Shown here one piece after another: positions 9,301 to 15,912 of a stretch of DNA of 21,115 nt (positions within the stretch are counted from its first letter, which is position 1; every line of letters starts with the position of its first letter). The notes below the pieces were generated by a model. The model did not search any database and was not told the DNA's origin. It worked only from the letters and a program-made list of their open reading frames with translations. The translations under genes were made by a program, and so were the position numbers. Origin of the DNA: an uncultured bacterium (GTDB taxonomy: Bacteria; Hydrogenedentota; Hydrogenedentia; Hydrogenedentales; CAITNO01); contig CALDSM010000293.1 in the NCBI GenBank assembly GCA_937923585.1, forward strand, positions 1 through 21,115. Reading direction: 5' to 3'.

Positions 9301-10985
9301 ACTGGCTGCCCGGCGGCGCAGTGGCCTCGGCGACGCTCGGCGCGCACACGGTGTCGTTCAACTACCTTCCAAACCTGTGGGCCACGCCGACACCGCTGCC
9401 CATAACCGTATCCCTCGCCGATGTGACCAGCACGTACACGGTGGACTGGACGCGCCTGCGCGGTACCATCAAGGTGAATGTCCAGCCGCAGGCGGCTTCG
9501 TGGTCCCTGGTGGACGGTGACGGGGTGGTGCACACGGGCACCGGCAGCCTGGACATGCCCAACATGCCCACGGGAACCTGCGCCATCACCTGGATGGACC
9601 TGCCAACGTGGACAAAGCCGTCCCCGGCCACGCAGGAACTGTTCCTGTACCCGAATTCCGAGGCGGCGTTCACCGGCAACTATGCGCCGATCATCGGTGA
9701 GGGACGGGCCACACTGACGGTGAACCTGGATCCCGAGGCCGCGCGGCTTGCGGGTGCCCGGTGGCGCTTCAACGGCGGCGACTGGCAGGAGGGCGGCGCG
9801 ACGCTGACCATACCCGACGGCGATGCCACCATCACCTTCCTTGACCTGCCCGGCTGGGACGAGCCCGCAACCATAACGCAGTTCTTTACCCGCGACACCG
9901 TTACCACACTCTCCGCGGAGTACACGCGCGAGAAGGGCACGGTGATCATTGATGTCGAGCCGAACAGCGCCGCATGGACGCTGACGGACGGCGACGGCGC
10001 GGAGCACGCGGGTGCCGGCGACACCACCCTGGCGGATCTTCCCACGGGCGCCGTCGCCATAACATGGTCGCCGCTTCCCGCCTACAACCTGCCTGACCCC
10101 AATCCGAACACCTTTGTGCTCGAAAAGGGCGCCACGGTGCGTGTAACCGGCGCCTACCAGCCCATCATCGGCGAGGGCGAGGGTATCCTGCGTGTGACCA
10201 TCCAGCCCGGGCACGCGGTGAGTGCCGGTGCGCAATGGCGGTTGATCGGCGGCGAATGGAACAGCAGCGGCGCCATGCTGGCCGTGAAGGACGGCGAGCA
10301 CACCGTAAAGTTCCTGGACTTGGACGGATGGGTTACGCCGGACGACCAGACCGTGAACGTCATCCGCGACATCACCAACGACGTGTCGGCGACCTACACA
10401 CGGCGCACCGGGACCGTGGTGGTGGACGTGACCCCCAACAACGCCACCTGGGTGATTACCGACGCGGACGGTGACACGCACAACGGTGCGGGCGACGCCA
10501 CCCTGGAGAACATGCCGACCGGTCCGTTGACGGTCATCTGGGGCGGTCTGACCGGTTACGCAACACCCACGCCCAACCCTGGGAACTACACGGTGGAGGA
10601 GGGTGCGACACTGACGCTGACGGGCGCGTACATCCTTGCCGTTCTCACGGCGGACTTCACCGCATCACCCACTGCGGGCGCGTTCCCGCTGGAGGTTCGG
10701 TTTACGGACCTGTCCACCTCGACCACCAAACCGGTTCAGCAATGGACCTGGTATTTCGGCGACGGCAAGACCAGTACCGAACGGAACCCGGAGCACGTCT
10801 ACCGCGTTTCCGGCGTGTACACGGTGACCCTGTCGGTGAGCACCGCCGATCAAATGGCCATGGAGACAAAGAAGCAGTTCATCAACGTTGAGCCCGCCGT
10901 TCCGGCAGCCGGTCTGGCCGGTTTGGCCGGGTTGGCTCTGGCGACGGCGGCGGCGGGCGTCCGCCTGCTGCGCCGCCGCAGATAG
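3360..10985 (+). CDS. Giant secreted multidomain protein, apparently two exported proteins fused in frame
   Basis: The 2541-residue product begins with a signal peptide (MKTGFFCIVIGALTFLGAMT, cleavage near ANA, residues 21-23). Start 3360 is chosen for this signal and GAGAGGG upstream. First half: a beta-rich domain (about 25-248), a cadherin-like domain (250-350), eight Ig-like repeats of about 97 residues (352-1124), most with an AxDxxGN-type motif and several ending VDxxPP, and an I-set-like Ig domain (1125-1218, DAGSYTCVVAD). Then comes VP at 1219-1220, a hydrophobic helix and RAGRR, like a C-terminal sorting signal. Directly after it, Met1242 starts an internal signal peptide ending PAWA (cleavage after 1269). 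Second half: an unrecognised region (1270-1820), a VGSNGYITF-containing domain resembling nidogen-like modules (about 1825-1925), three alternating A-B beta dyads (1968-2426), a PKD domain (2428-2512, WYFGDG) and a terminal sorting signal (VP at 2514, helix, LLRRRR). The likely role is surface adhesion or matrix; no catalytic domain was seen. Confidence 0.85.
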   Translation: MKTGFFCIVIGALTFLGAMTANAAVSILGKGSASDNGNDTEFTFSADVPAGTQLALIGVTNRDDRAVSNVHFTAGDTRAFIPVVDSEASGMDERAAWLYFKNPPIGAASISVTVSGNSAHKAAAILFLDGVNLDAFSAPGASAPLLPTAKSTGGNTGVSTLSFTGAEAPVGALALSAATCRTRDLAVQTVAGVTQTEQWNLETAYVLTYQSHGGSTAPGSLSGTTFSWNNGGNWGLAAVVIPPANQGALEVSTPTLTVGDAAPNGTSAGTLSVTDPDGVAPYTWTLTNDAAGRFALSAATGASVNVVVANEVLIDRGQAASHVIHIRVQDSSVFNQPYEADLTVQVTDTTQPVVSAISAVPAVIRDGSTTAVTATVADNVGLSGLPAFTVNGTAGAAPTVSGNQYTAQWQAPAGSAEGPATISVSAVDAAGNTGAGSSATALVIDNTPPRFSNFSVSAPYVKPGDTLVASVTATDDHGVAAAPALLVNGLDAGVPATDGDHHTWTYVLPADTPEGPLTLLVRAFDTPGNEGTGNASDMVTVDATPPSISNLFSSVAWARTGTQVTITATVSDSEGLSGLPVLRFNNGSLTMPQALGDQYAWTFTVSAAEPSGPAQIYVDATDQAGNSATGSPPSTILTVDQAAPGIGTPTINPTSATIGTVVTVTSAVSDDFGLAALPQLTLNGVVMGAPSESSGTFTWTFPVPSGQPEGTASMQILAGDRAGNTNSLSSSGLTIDPNAPVISGVSVLPTPAKAVTLEIIKVNITDLSGLSGDPTLYINGKLAVYTGVTGTQHSWRHWIPSTGPEGWATLEFRAADVWGNTRTLTVTDALFIDRIAPQIADIQVSPNLAKGGDVVRIFFNAIDGGTGVSGTPTVTVNGVAAAYQSRTGDRFEYRITMRPTEPDGNAAISISARDVVGNAGTGSSSSLLVDNSLPTVSEVSVYPRYARDNTEVRIGFRVNDANGLQSLPVVSVNGRPAAHSADEAGHYEYVYAVHRGTDTEGPASVEISATDTTGHTGTSQSGGLLHIDTLPPAGTMVVNGGTLVTRISVLLMALFPDDGALGSGVSEMSVSEDGESWQAWVPYAQSKVVEVAPGMGWRTVYARLRDRAGNENAQPLSCTVALKPYQLAVDQESPARVTAGTGAAVVLEISARNVFGHVVSYEWRKNGVPLPPEAGVSNGPALALDNLSLDDAGSYTCVVADEVESKESVPFVLEVEQIVPSARAAGLLVLAALLALAAAAVMGRAGRRGAALLTLLLALGLPAAVPAWAEVAVVSSAQTQGGSLSDDALRALAVEKGSVEIWTRKDDGKVKRELSRLGEPGVGNPGFTTMQREEMDRRAAAGARKTIQKDGSSLVVAELGQGASLVFSQPKRLGGPTFDARLMVDGEAVWTEQRWEETVGGVTRPLFIRIDFARGSIAQVFEYTNNPPVPLPPVYLRKEGPAPLPDGMQPVSLPAEKADTVSRDVQFIVPTQGLSNLGFDSGWVPGGTGPDPGGFIIQVRLAATAGFNYDAAVNGQFSLADGNMLGIGPASGNWGFYFGAHFFLKAAFDIPPILGWDLDPFTVDIPYVPEFNYVASDRENFNSWLLGGVTSTLHNDAVRQNVVNLDILSLLITQGVLPSLPSWLPLPSVGVKLDVGAIADGTMTCNNVGLSDGTKYISEGQIKPINVPQAGYRTMATYNDVTSLNVGVKFFPGVYFSWLGFRWDWPVEGVDENILTRLEWLPIALTDFPFTSPELNFTGIPSPGDPSDWFTQQFTFPDVMDLGLKRIRFTPNFSNNYYIACAEDPVSSYRTSLSGATALPLGNNQFVKVDLADGRRVPLYGKYYSSIYVGSNGYITFDSGDTSADVSLEHHFNQPRISALLTGLQIASGGKVYFQQLPNRVVVTWDRVCINSTITTQTDSMQVEMFFDGRIVITWLQLDSYYPLAGLSRGGGVPAKFAESDLSRYGGCLSGIVEEGGVRVNFTPPGVLAQNPRWRLDNSGDWLPGGAVASATLGAHTVSFNYLPNLWATPTPLPITVSLADVTSTYTVDWTRLRGTIKVNVQPQAASWSLVDGDGVVHTGTGSLDMPNMPTGTCAITWMDLPTWTKPSPATQELFLYPNSEAAFTGNYAPIIGEGRATLTVNLDPEAARLAGARWRFNGGDWQEGGATLTIPDGDATITFLDLPGWDEPATITQFFTRDTVTTLSAEYTREKGTVIIDVEPNSAAWTLTDGDGAEHAGAGDTTLADLPTGAVAITWSPLPAYNLPDPNPNTFVLEKGATVRVTGAYQPIIGEGEGILRVTIQPGHAVSAGAQWRLIGGEWNSSGAMLAVKDGEHTVKFLDLDGWVTPDDQTVNVIRDITNDVSATYTRRTGTVVVDVTPNNATWVITDADGDTHNGAGDATLENMPTGPLTVIWGGLTGYATPTPNPGNYTVEEGATLTLTGAYILAVLTADFTASPTAGAFPLEVRFTDLSTSTTKPVQQWTWYFGDGKTSTERNPEHVYRVSGVYTVTLSVSTADQMAMETKKQFINVEPAVPAAGLAGLAGLALATAAAGVRLLRRRR
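7083..7166 (+). other. Internal signal peptide and possible internal start within the giant gene
   Basis: These codons (residues 1242-1269 of the giant protein) have the layout of a Sec signal peptide: MGRAGRR as charged n-region, a Leu/Ala core, and AWA before E1270. The preceding 23 residues have the layout of a C-terminal anchor that shares the same RAGRR cluster. No strong Shine-Dalgarno sequence precedes the ATG at 7083; only GC-rich coding sequence is seen. The stretch may be a membrane hairpin, a cleavage point of a polyprotein, or the scar of a gene fusion. Confidence 0.65.
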
Positions 10986-11010
10986 GCGTTGACGGGCATC
11001 CTGATTTCAC

Positions 11011-11042
11011 ACCGCCGCCGGGCGTTGTCCGGCGGCGGTTTT
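11011..11042 (+). terminator. Rho-independent terminator after the giant gene
   Basis: ACCGCCGCCGG (11011-11021) pairs perfectly with CCGGCGGCGGT (11029-11039) around a 7-base loop, followed by TTTT at 11039-11042. It lies 25 bases after the giant gene's stop codon and isolates it from the permease gene. Confidence 0.85.
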
Positions 11043-11069
11043 GAAAATGGGCGGGCAACCCGCTACACT
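11041..11069 (+). promoter_or_regulatory. Sigma70-like promoter for the permease gene
   Basis: TTGAAA (11041-11046) and TACACT (11064-11069) are separated by 17 bases, matching five and four consensus positions. The -35 overlaps the T run of the preceding terminator. Transcription would begin near 11076, about 50 bases before the ATG. Confidence 0.55.
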
Positions 11070-11128
11070 GGCCCGCACCGGCCCGCAGGCCGCTCTGCCA
11101 AGGATTCGGTCAAGGAAGGAAGAGTGCC

Positions 11129-12427
11129 ATGAAGACGTCCGTGCGCGTGCAGTTGATGGTCATGATGTTCATCCAGTTCTTCGTTTGGGGAACCTGGTAC
11201 GTGGCGATGGGGGTGTACCTGCCCAAGATCGGATTCTCCAATTCGGAGATAGGGCTTGCCTACAGCACCACCGGCTGGGCGGCCATCATCACACCCTTCT
11301 TCATGGGAATGATTGCCGACCGTTTCTTTCCAGCGCAGATGGTGCTGGCCGTGCTGCACCTGCTCGGCGCCGCGCTGCTGTTTCTCGCTGCGGGTACCAC
11401 GGATTCGGCGGAGTTTTTCGTTTATCTGCTCGCCTACACGCTGTGCTACATGCCCACCCTGTCGCTGACCAGCGCCATCGCGTTTAGCCAGATGGACAGT
11501 CCGCAGAAGCAGTTTCCGGCGATTCGCGTCATGGGCACACTGGCCTGGATCGCCGCGGGTGTGTTCATCGGATGCCTGTATCTGGACAACCAGACCGGCG
11601 GCATGCGTTTTGTGCTTCCCTGGACGGAAAACGGCGGACTACCCGCCATTGCCGAGACGGCATGGCCGCTCCGGATCGGCGGAATTTGCTCCGCGATCAT
11701 GGGCCTGTATGCGATGACGCTGCCAAACACGCCGCCCAAATCGGCGGGAAAGAAAGTCACCGTCCGTGAGGTGCTGAACCTCGACGCGCTGGCGCTGTTG
11801 AAGGACCGGTCCTTCTTCGTGTTCATGCTCAGTTCGCTGCTGATTTGCATTCCCCTGTCATTCTACTACGGCTTTGCGGCATCCTATCTTTCCGGCGGCG
11901 GCGTGAAGAACATCACCGCCGTCATGTCGCTGGGCCAGGCCTCCGAGTTCTTCTTCATGCTGGTGATTCCGTTCTTCTTCACCCGGCTTGGCGTGAAAAA
12001 GATGCTGCTGGTGGGCATGGGTGCCTGGGTGATCCGCTACATGTGCTTTGGCATGGGCAACGGACAGGGGCTCATTGCGCTTTGGTACCTGGGCGTGCTG
12101 CTGCACGGGGTGTGCTACGACTTCTTCTTCGTCACCGGCCAGATCTACACGGACATGCGCGCACCCAAGGAGTTGCAGGCCAGCGCGCAGGGCCTTTTCG
12201 CGCTGGCGACCTGGGGCATCGGTATGACCATCGGCACCACGGCCTCCGGGCGCGTGGCCGACTACTTCAGCAAGCCCGGCGCCACGCCCGAAGCGGCCAA
12301 GGTGATGGACTGGTTCGGCATCTGGATGACGCCCGCCGCGCTGGCGTTCGTCGTGTTCCTGATCTTCCTCGCGTTCTTCTCCGAGAAGGGGCTGGAAAAG
12401 AAAGCGGAGCCGGGTGCAGAAGCCTGA
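11129..12427 (+). CDS. MFS permease of the nucleoside:H+ symporter (NHS) type
   Basis: This is a 432-residue inner-membrane transporter with about twelve hydrophobic segments. The N-terminal string VRVQLMVMMFIQFFVWGTWY, followed by MGVYLPKIGFS and GWAAIITPFFMGMIADRFF, is typical of the NupG/XapB-like nucleoside:proton symporter family. The second half holds FVTGQIYTDMRAPKELQASA, a conserved family region, and the tail FLAFFSEKGLEKK. The substrate is probably a nucleoside, but homologues in this sort of bacterium are often unassigned and a sugar or sugar derivative cannot be excluded. The start at 11129 is supported by AAGGAAGGA just upstream. The gene appears monocistronic, with its own promoter at 11041 and terminator at 12450. 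A decayed relative of its 3' end occurs at about 15687-15792. Confidence 0.88.
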   Translation: MKTSVRVQLMVMMFIQFFVWGTWYVAMGVYLPKIGFSNSEIGLAYSTTGWAAIITPFFMGMIADRFFPAQMVLAVLHLLGAALLFLAAGTTDSAEFFVYLLAYTLCYMPTLSLTSAIAFSQMDSPQKQFPAIRVMGTLAWIAAGVFIGCLYLDNQTGGMRFVLPWTENGGLPAIAETAWPLRIGGICSAIMGLYAMTLPNTPPKSAGKKVTVREVLNLDALALLKDRSFFVFMLSSLLICIPLSFYYGFAASYLSGGGVKNITAVMSLGQASEFFFMLVIPFFFTRLGVKKMLLVGMGAWVIRYMCFGMGNGQGLIALWYLGVLLHGVCYDFFFVTGQIYTDMRAPKELQASAQGLFALATWGIGMTIGTTASGRVADYFSKPGATPEAAKVMDWFGIWMTPAALAFVVFLIFLAFFSEKGLEKKAEPGAEA

Positions 12428-12449
12428 GTATCAACGGCCTGAAACAAGG

Positions 12450-12488
12450 ACGGCGCGACGTGACGGACCGCCACTGTCGCGCCGTTTT
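12450..12488 (+). terminator. Rho-independent terminator after the permease gene
   Basis: ACGGCGCGAC (12450-12459) pairs with GTCGCGCCGT (12476-12485) across a 16-base loop and is followed by TTTT (12485-12488), 22 bases after the permease stop codon. Confidence 0.8.
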
Positions 12489-12529
12489 CATTCTGAGAGA
12501 GGTCTGGCGGGGCTTCGCGGTCATAAAGG

Positions 12530-12563
12530 CCGTGCCTGCCCGGGGCGGCCCGGGCAGGCACGG
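12530..12563 (-). terminator. Strong GC hairpin downstream of the PASTA-protein gene
   Basis: A perfect 15-bp stem, CCGTGCCTGCCCGGG (12530-12544) and its complement (12549-12563), encloses a 4-base loop 28 bases past the minus-strand stop codon. On the minus strand it is followed only by a short CCTTTAT tract, so it is a likely but imperfect terminator. Confidence 0.65.
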
Positions 12564-12591
12564 CATTAACGCTTCGGCGTGTACTGTGCCG

Positions 12592-14994
12592 CTATGAACG
12601 GTGCAGTCTGGCCATTGCGGCCCACCCCAGCAAACTCAGTCCCATCAGGAACAGGTCGCCAGGGCTGAAGGCGACCTTCTTGCCCTGACAGCCGGCGCAT
12701 CCAGTGGCCCCAGTATCCGGTCCCGTGGAAACCGTCAGCCCCACGGTTGAACCGAGCGGAACAAAGGCGCCCGCGGCGGATTGCTGACGAGTGATTTGTC
12801 CCTCGGGAACCGTCTCGCTGGCCTCTTCCGTCACGTCGGCCAAAAGGCCGGCGGTTTGCATGGCGGCCAGCGCCTGATCCAGCGTCATTCCCGCGCAATC
12901 GGGCACGGTTGTCTTTTGGCCGAGACTGACGACGAAACTGACGGTCACGCCGCGGGCCGTCTCCACCCCACCGGCGGGACTCTGGGAGAGCACCTGACCT
13001 GCCGGCACCGTGTCGCTGAAGTCATTCATGATATCGCCGACCACGAGAAGGGCACCGCGGACGGCCGATTCGGCCGCGTCGCGGGTCATGCCAAGAATGT
13101 TCGGCATCAACGTCCCGATCCCCCGGCAGACGACGATGAGGACCGCAGACCCGGGAGCCACGGACATGCCGGCCTCGGGTGCCTGGCGCAGGACTTCGCC
13201 TTCCGGCACAGTGCTGCTGAAGCCGTCGACCACGGTGCCGAGAACAAGGCCGGCAAGGGTGATTGCCGCGCGCGCCTCCTCTTCACTCAGGCCGACCAGG
13301 TTGGGCACATTCACGTTGCACGCGCCCGTGGACACCGCCAGGGACACGGCGCTGCCAAAAGGCGCGGCCGACCCGGCGGCGGGATTCTGGCTGATGACCA
13401 GCCCCGCTGCCACGGTGTTGCTGCACTGCTGCGTCACGGCCCCGGTGGCCAGACCGGCGCCCGCGAGTGCGGTGCCCGCCGCGGTCTGCGTCTGCCCGGC
13501 CAGGTTGGGCACATTCACGTTGCACACGCCCGTGGACACGACCAGGGCTACGGTGCTGCCAAAGGGCACGGCCGCCCCGGCGGCGGGGTTCTGGCTGATG
13601 ACCAGCCCCGCTGCCACGGTGTTGCTGCACTGCTGCGTCACGGCCCCGGTGGCCAGACCGGCGCCCGCGAGTGCGGTGCCCGCCGCGGTCTGCGTCTGCC
13701 CGACCAGGTTGGGCACATTCACGTTGCACACGCCCGTGGACACGACCAGGGCCATGGTGCTGCCAAAGGGCACGGCCGCCCCGGCGGCGGGGTTCTGGCT
13801 GATGACTAGCCCTGCCGCCACGGTGTTGCTGCACTGCTTTGTCACCGCGCCAAGAGCCAGGTGCAGTCCGGCAAGCGTGGTGCCCGCGTCCGCCTCTGTC
13901 ATGTTGGCGAGGTCTGGAACCGGCACCTCGGTATACTCGTAGGCGCCCATGTCATAGCCAGCGCCCCAGGGACGCGCCACGCCCTGAATGTCCACCGACA
14001 GTGTGGTTGCGGGGTCGGCGCTGTCCCGGCAGGGCGAGGTGTCCTTCAACCACAAAGGCCCGGCGACGGACAAAAACTGCGGGTCCGCATCAATGTTACC
14101 GGTCCCCGGCCAACCGCCCTGGATGCACGAATAGCTGACCTCAAATGCCGCGCCGTTTTGTAAGGCGGCGTTGACTGGCGCCTCGTTCGCGTAAACGATG
14201 GAATTCTTCAATGTGAAGGTCCATGAAGTTGCATCACGGCAGACCGCTCCTCCATCCGTTGTGGCTCTGTTGCCCACAAAGGTGCAGTGTGTAGCCGTTG
14301 CACTGCCATTGGCAATCAAGTCCAGACCTGCGCCAATTTCCGCCATATTGCCCTGAAATACGCAGTTCACCAGTGTTGCGGTGCTCGATTCTGCCATCAT
14401 TCCGCCACCAGCCGGCGCATGGTTGCCCTTGAACCGGCAGGCCGAAAACTGGGGCGCGGCATACTCGAAATACACTCCCCCTCCTTGTACGGTTGCGACA
14501 TTGGAATCAAACACGCAGTTAGCTACCGTGGGGGATGCATCATAGAAATACATGCCGCCGCCCAGACCCGCATGACCTGCCGCAATCACAAAACCGTCCA
14601 GTACGGCCCCATACGCCATCACGCAGCGCCTTGCGCCCTGACCGTCAATCGTGGTCGGGTTGGCGTTCCAGTCGCGCTGGGCGCGGTCTGTCTCCGTGCC
14701 GGCAAAGCCGCCGTAGAGGTCCACGCCGGGCCTCATGGTGAGCACGGCGTCGGTCGCGGCGGTGTAGATCCCCTTTCTTACCCAGACTTCTCCGCCGTCT
14801 GTGTCGGCGGCGTCCACCGCCGCCTGAAGCGTCGGGTAGGCCGTGGTCCACGAGGCACCGTCCGGCGTGGCCGCCGTCGAGGCGGCATCCACGCGGTAAA
14901 CACTGGCGGCGAGGGCTGGCACGGCGGAGATGGCAACGGTCGCAGCGAAAAGGACGGCGAGCATTTCGTTTCGGCAGCGTGTCATCGGAATCAC
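12592..14994 (-). CDS. Secreted beta-helix protein with six PASTA domains and a C-terminal membrane/sorting tail
   Basis: The 800-residue product has a signal peptide (residues 1-29, ending VPALA), a right-handed beta-helix region (about 30-353) with recurrent CxF..N.A..GGG rungs, and a closing DIQGVARPWGAGYDMGAYEY motif like that of choice-of-anchor Q proteins. Six PASTA domains follow (about 355-757; VPNLVGQTQ, LVISQNPAAG, GSTVALVVSTG patterns), then GCAGCQGKK, a hydrophobic helix (FLMGLSLLGWAAMA) and RLHRS, resembling a cysteine-containing anchor signal. PASTA domains usually sit on penicillin-binding proteins or Ser/Thr kinases and bind muropeptides; here there is no kinase or transpeptidase. 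The role is probably cell-surface, perhaps cell-wall binding. The GTG at 14994 is chosen because AAGGAG lies 7 bases before it; ATG at 15000 would be only 1 base from that site and ATG at 14985 is 16 away. Confidence 0.85.
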   Translation of the reverse strand: MIPMTRCRNEMLAVLFAATVAISAVPALAASVYRVDAASTAATPDGASWTTAYPTLQAAVDAADTDGGEVWVRKGIYTAATDAVLTMRPGVDLYGGFAGTETDRAQRDWNANPTTIDGQGARRCVMAYGAVLDGFVIAAGHAGLGGGMYFYDASPTVANCVFDSNVATVQGGGVYFEYAAPQFSACRFKGNHAPAGGGMMAESSTATLVNCVFQGNMAEIGAGLDLIANGSATATHCTFVGNRATTDGGAVCRDATSWTFTLKNSIVYANEAPVNAALQNGAAFEVSYSCIQGGWPGTGNIDADPQFLSVAGPLWLKDTSPCRDSADPATTLSVDIQGVARPWGAGYDMGAYEYTEVPVPDLANMTEADAGTTLAGLHLALGAVTKQCSNTVAAGLVISQNPAAGAAVPFGSTMALVVSTGVCNVNVPNLVGQTQTAAGTALAGAGLATGAVTQQCSNTVAAGLVISQNPAAGAAVPFGSTVALVVSTGVCNVNVPNLAGQTQTAAGTALAGAGLATGAVTQQCSNTVAAGLVISQNPAAGSAAPFGSAVSLAVSTGACNVNVPNLVGLSEEEARAAITLAGLVLGTVVDGFSSTVPEGEVLRQAPEAGMSVAPGSAVLIVVCRGIGTLMPNILGMTRDAAESAVRGALLVVGDIMNDFSDTVPAGQVLSQSPAGGVETARGVTVSFVVSLGQKTTVPDCAGMTLDQALAAMQTAGLLADVTEEASETVPEGQITRQQSAAGAFVPLGSTVGLTVSTGPDTGATGCAGCQGKKVAFSPGDLFLMGLSLLGWAAMARLHRS
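13297..13908 (-). repeat. Three 204-bp tandem repeats encoding PASTA domains
   Basis: Units begin at 13297, 13501 and 13705 on the plus strand with CAGGTTGGGCACATTCACGT, an exact period of 204 bp (68 codons). From about 13388 to 13640 the sequence nearly repeats itself 204 bp later, with only a few differences, while the outer parts of units one and three diverge. This indicates recent unequal exchange or duplication within the gene. Confidence 0.9.
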
Positions 14995-15001
14995 AGTCAT
15001 T

Positions 15002-15007
15002 CTCCTT
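15002..15007 (-). promoter_or_regulatory. Shine-Dalgarno site deciding a GTG start
   Basis: AAGGAG on the minus strand is 1 base from an ATG at 15000, 7 bases from an in-frame GTG at 14994, and 16 bases from an ATG at 14985. Only the GTG has normal spacing, and it leaves a complete signal peptide. Confidence 0.6.
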
Positions 15008-15242
15008 GGGTGTTGGCGTTCAGGGAACTTAAGGTTACGCAAGTGATCTGTCGTGATATCCGAACCGACACGGAATATCCCGCACGGTGGATCGTCGCAT
15101 GGAAAGGGAGCGGGGGAACTCCGGAATGGAAGGCATGTCATTGCGCAGGGTGCGCCGCTGCCTTCACGGGGGAGGGACGCCCCTGCGGCGCGACGGCATT
15201 CCGGCGACGGGTCGTGCGCGGACGACCGCCCTGGGAGGGTGG

Positions 15243-15258
15243 TTGACCGCACGGTCAA
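15243..15258. promoter_or_regulatory. Possible operator palindrome TTGACCG-CA-CGGTCAA
   Basis: Perfect 7-base inverted arms around a CA centre form a 16-base palindrome about 250 bases upstream of the PASTA-protein start. The shape suits a dimeric regulator, but no second copy or regulator gene is visible, so function is conjecture. Confidence 0.3.
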
Positions 15259-15686
15259 AGGAACTCTTTGCGTTCCGGCACGCTTACAACCCATTGGAGA
15301 CGCATATGTCCCTCCCAATCTACCGCGTACAGATTCCTTCTGCGGCGGCCGACAGGCGCTTCCGGCCAGGTGTCCCCTTTCAGGTCCCCTGAAGACAAAC
15401 AGCACCGGTCGCACCGAAGCATTACATCAACACGGCCGTGTATTCTGCCGGTCAGAATCGACAGCAAGAAAGTGCGCAATGAAAGCCGCTCGCAAGAGTC
15501 AGGGAATGCCTGTTCATGCTCCGCGATTTCCCGCAGTCCGGGGCACGGGCCGCCAGGCGGGGCCATCATCAAAGCGTATCTTACTAGAAACGGGACTCTA
15601 GGGCAAGCGCGCATGGAGTACCAACTGCCGGATAAGGGAGAATTATGCCGGCAAACCGGAGCGGTACACACGGTGTTTTCTGAGGC

Positions 15687-15792
15687 GGCATATAATGACT
15701 TGCGCGTGTCGGCGTTCATGGTGTCCATCATCTTCCTCGCGTTCTTCCCGGAAAAGGGGCTTGTGAAGAAGACGCAGGCGCAGGTCGAATGA
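15687..15792 (+). pseudogene. Remnant of the 3' end of an NHS-type MFS permease gene
   Basis: The last codons read FMVSIIFLAFFPEKGLVKK before a TGA at 15790-15792. This closely parallels the end of the intact permease at 11129-12427, FVVFLIFLAFFSEKGLEKK. Base similarity continues upstream to GGCAT at 15687 (compare 12317), with about two bases missing in between, which shifts the frame. Further upstream no permease sequence is recognisable, so only about 105 bases of a formerly complete gene remain. Either a duplicated permease decayed here, or a rearrangement carried in the 3' end alone. The fragment is too short to function as a transporter. Confidence 0.7.
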
Positions 15793-15816
15793 AACAGGCT
15801 GTGTTCCGGCAGACAG

Positions 15817-15912
15817 TCCCAGAAGGGACGCAAGGGACTTCAGGGACGAAAAGGACGACCGCACACCCTCAGAAGAAACCAGTATTGGCAGAGTCCCTTG
15901 CGTCTCTTGGGT
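15817..15912. repeat. Inverted repeat built from AAGGGAC/GTCCCTT units
   Basis: The left arm (15817-15839) contains GGGACGCAAGGGACT and the right arm (15892-15912) contains AGTCCCTTGCGTC; they pair with few mismatches, and further GGGACGAA/TTCGTCCC words extend the symmetry outward to about 15929. It is non-coding, lies downstream of both the permease remnant and the convergent pentapeptide gene, and resembles a dispersed intergenic repeat. It has no clear T run. Confidence 0.7.

Larger units (their letters stand above)
14995..15684. other. Long interval with no recognisable gene
   Basis: Several reading frames are open here on both strands, but none shows recognisable family motifs or a good ribosome site in front of a start. 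Identifiable items are the AAGGAG site of the PASTA-protein gene at 15002-15007, the palindrome at 15243-15258, and, just beyond, the permease remnant. It may be decayed coding sequence related to that remnant. Confidence 0.5.

Noticed and set aside
8598..10481. A 627-codon open frame on the minus strand opposite the giant gene
   Set aside because: It is antisense to clear domain-coding sequence, rich in Arg, Gly, His and Val as expected of GC-rich shadow frames, and has no family motif.
15053..15601. Possible protein of about 180 residues on the plus strand
   Set aside because: No convincing ribosome site, no recognisable motif, and Arg/Pro/Gly-rich composition like non-coding GC-rich sequence.
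15268..15792. A 174-codon frame ending in the permease-like tail, as a real small gene
   Set aside because: Only the last ~20 residues resemble a protein family; the start lacks a ribosome site, so a remnant is the better explanation.
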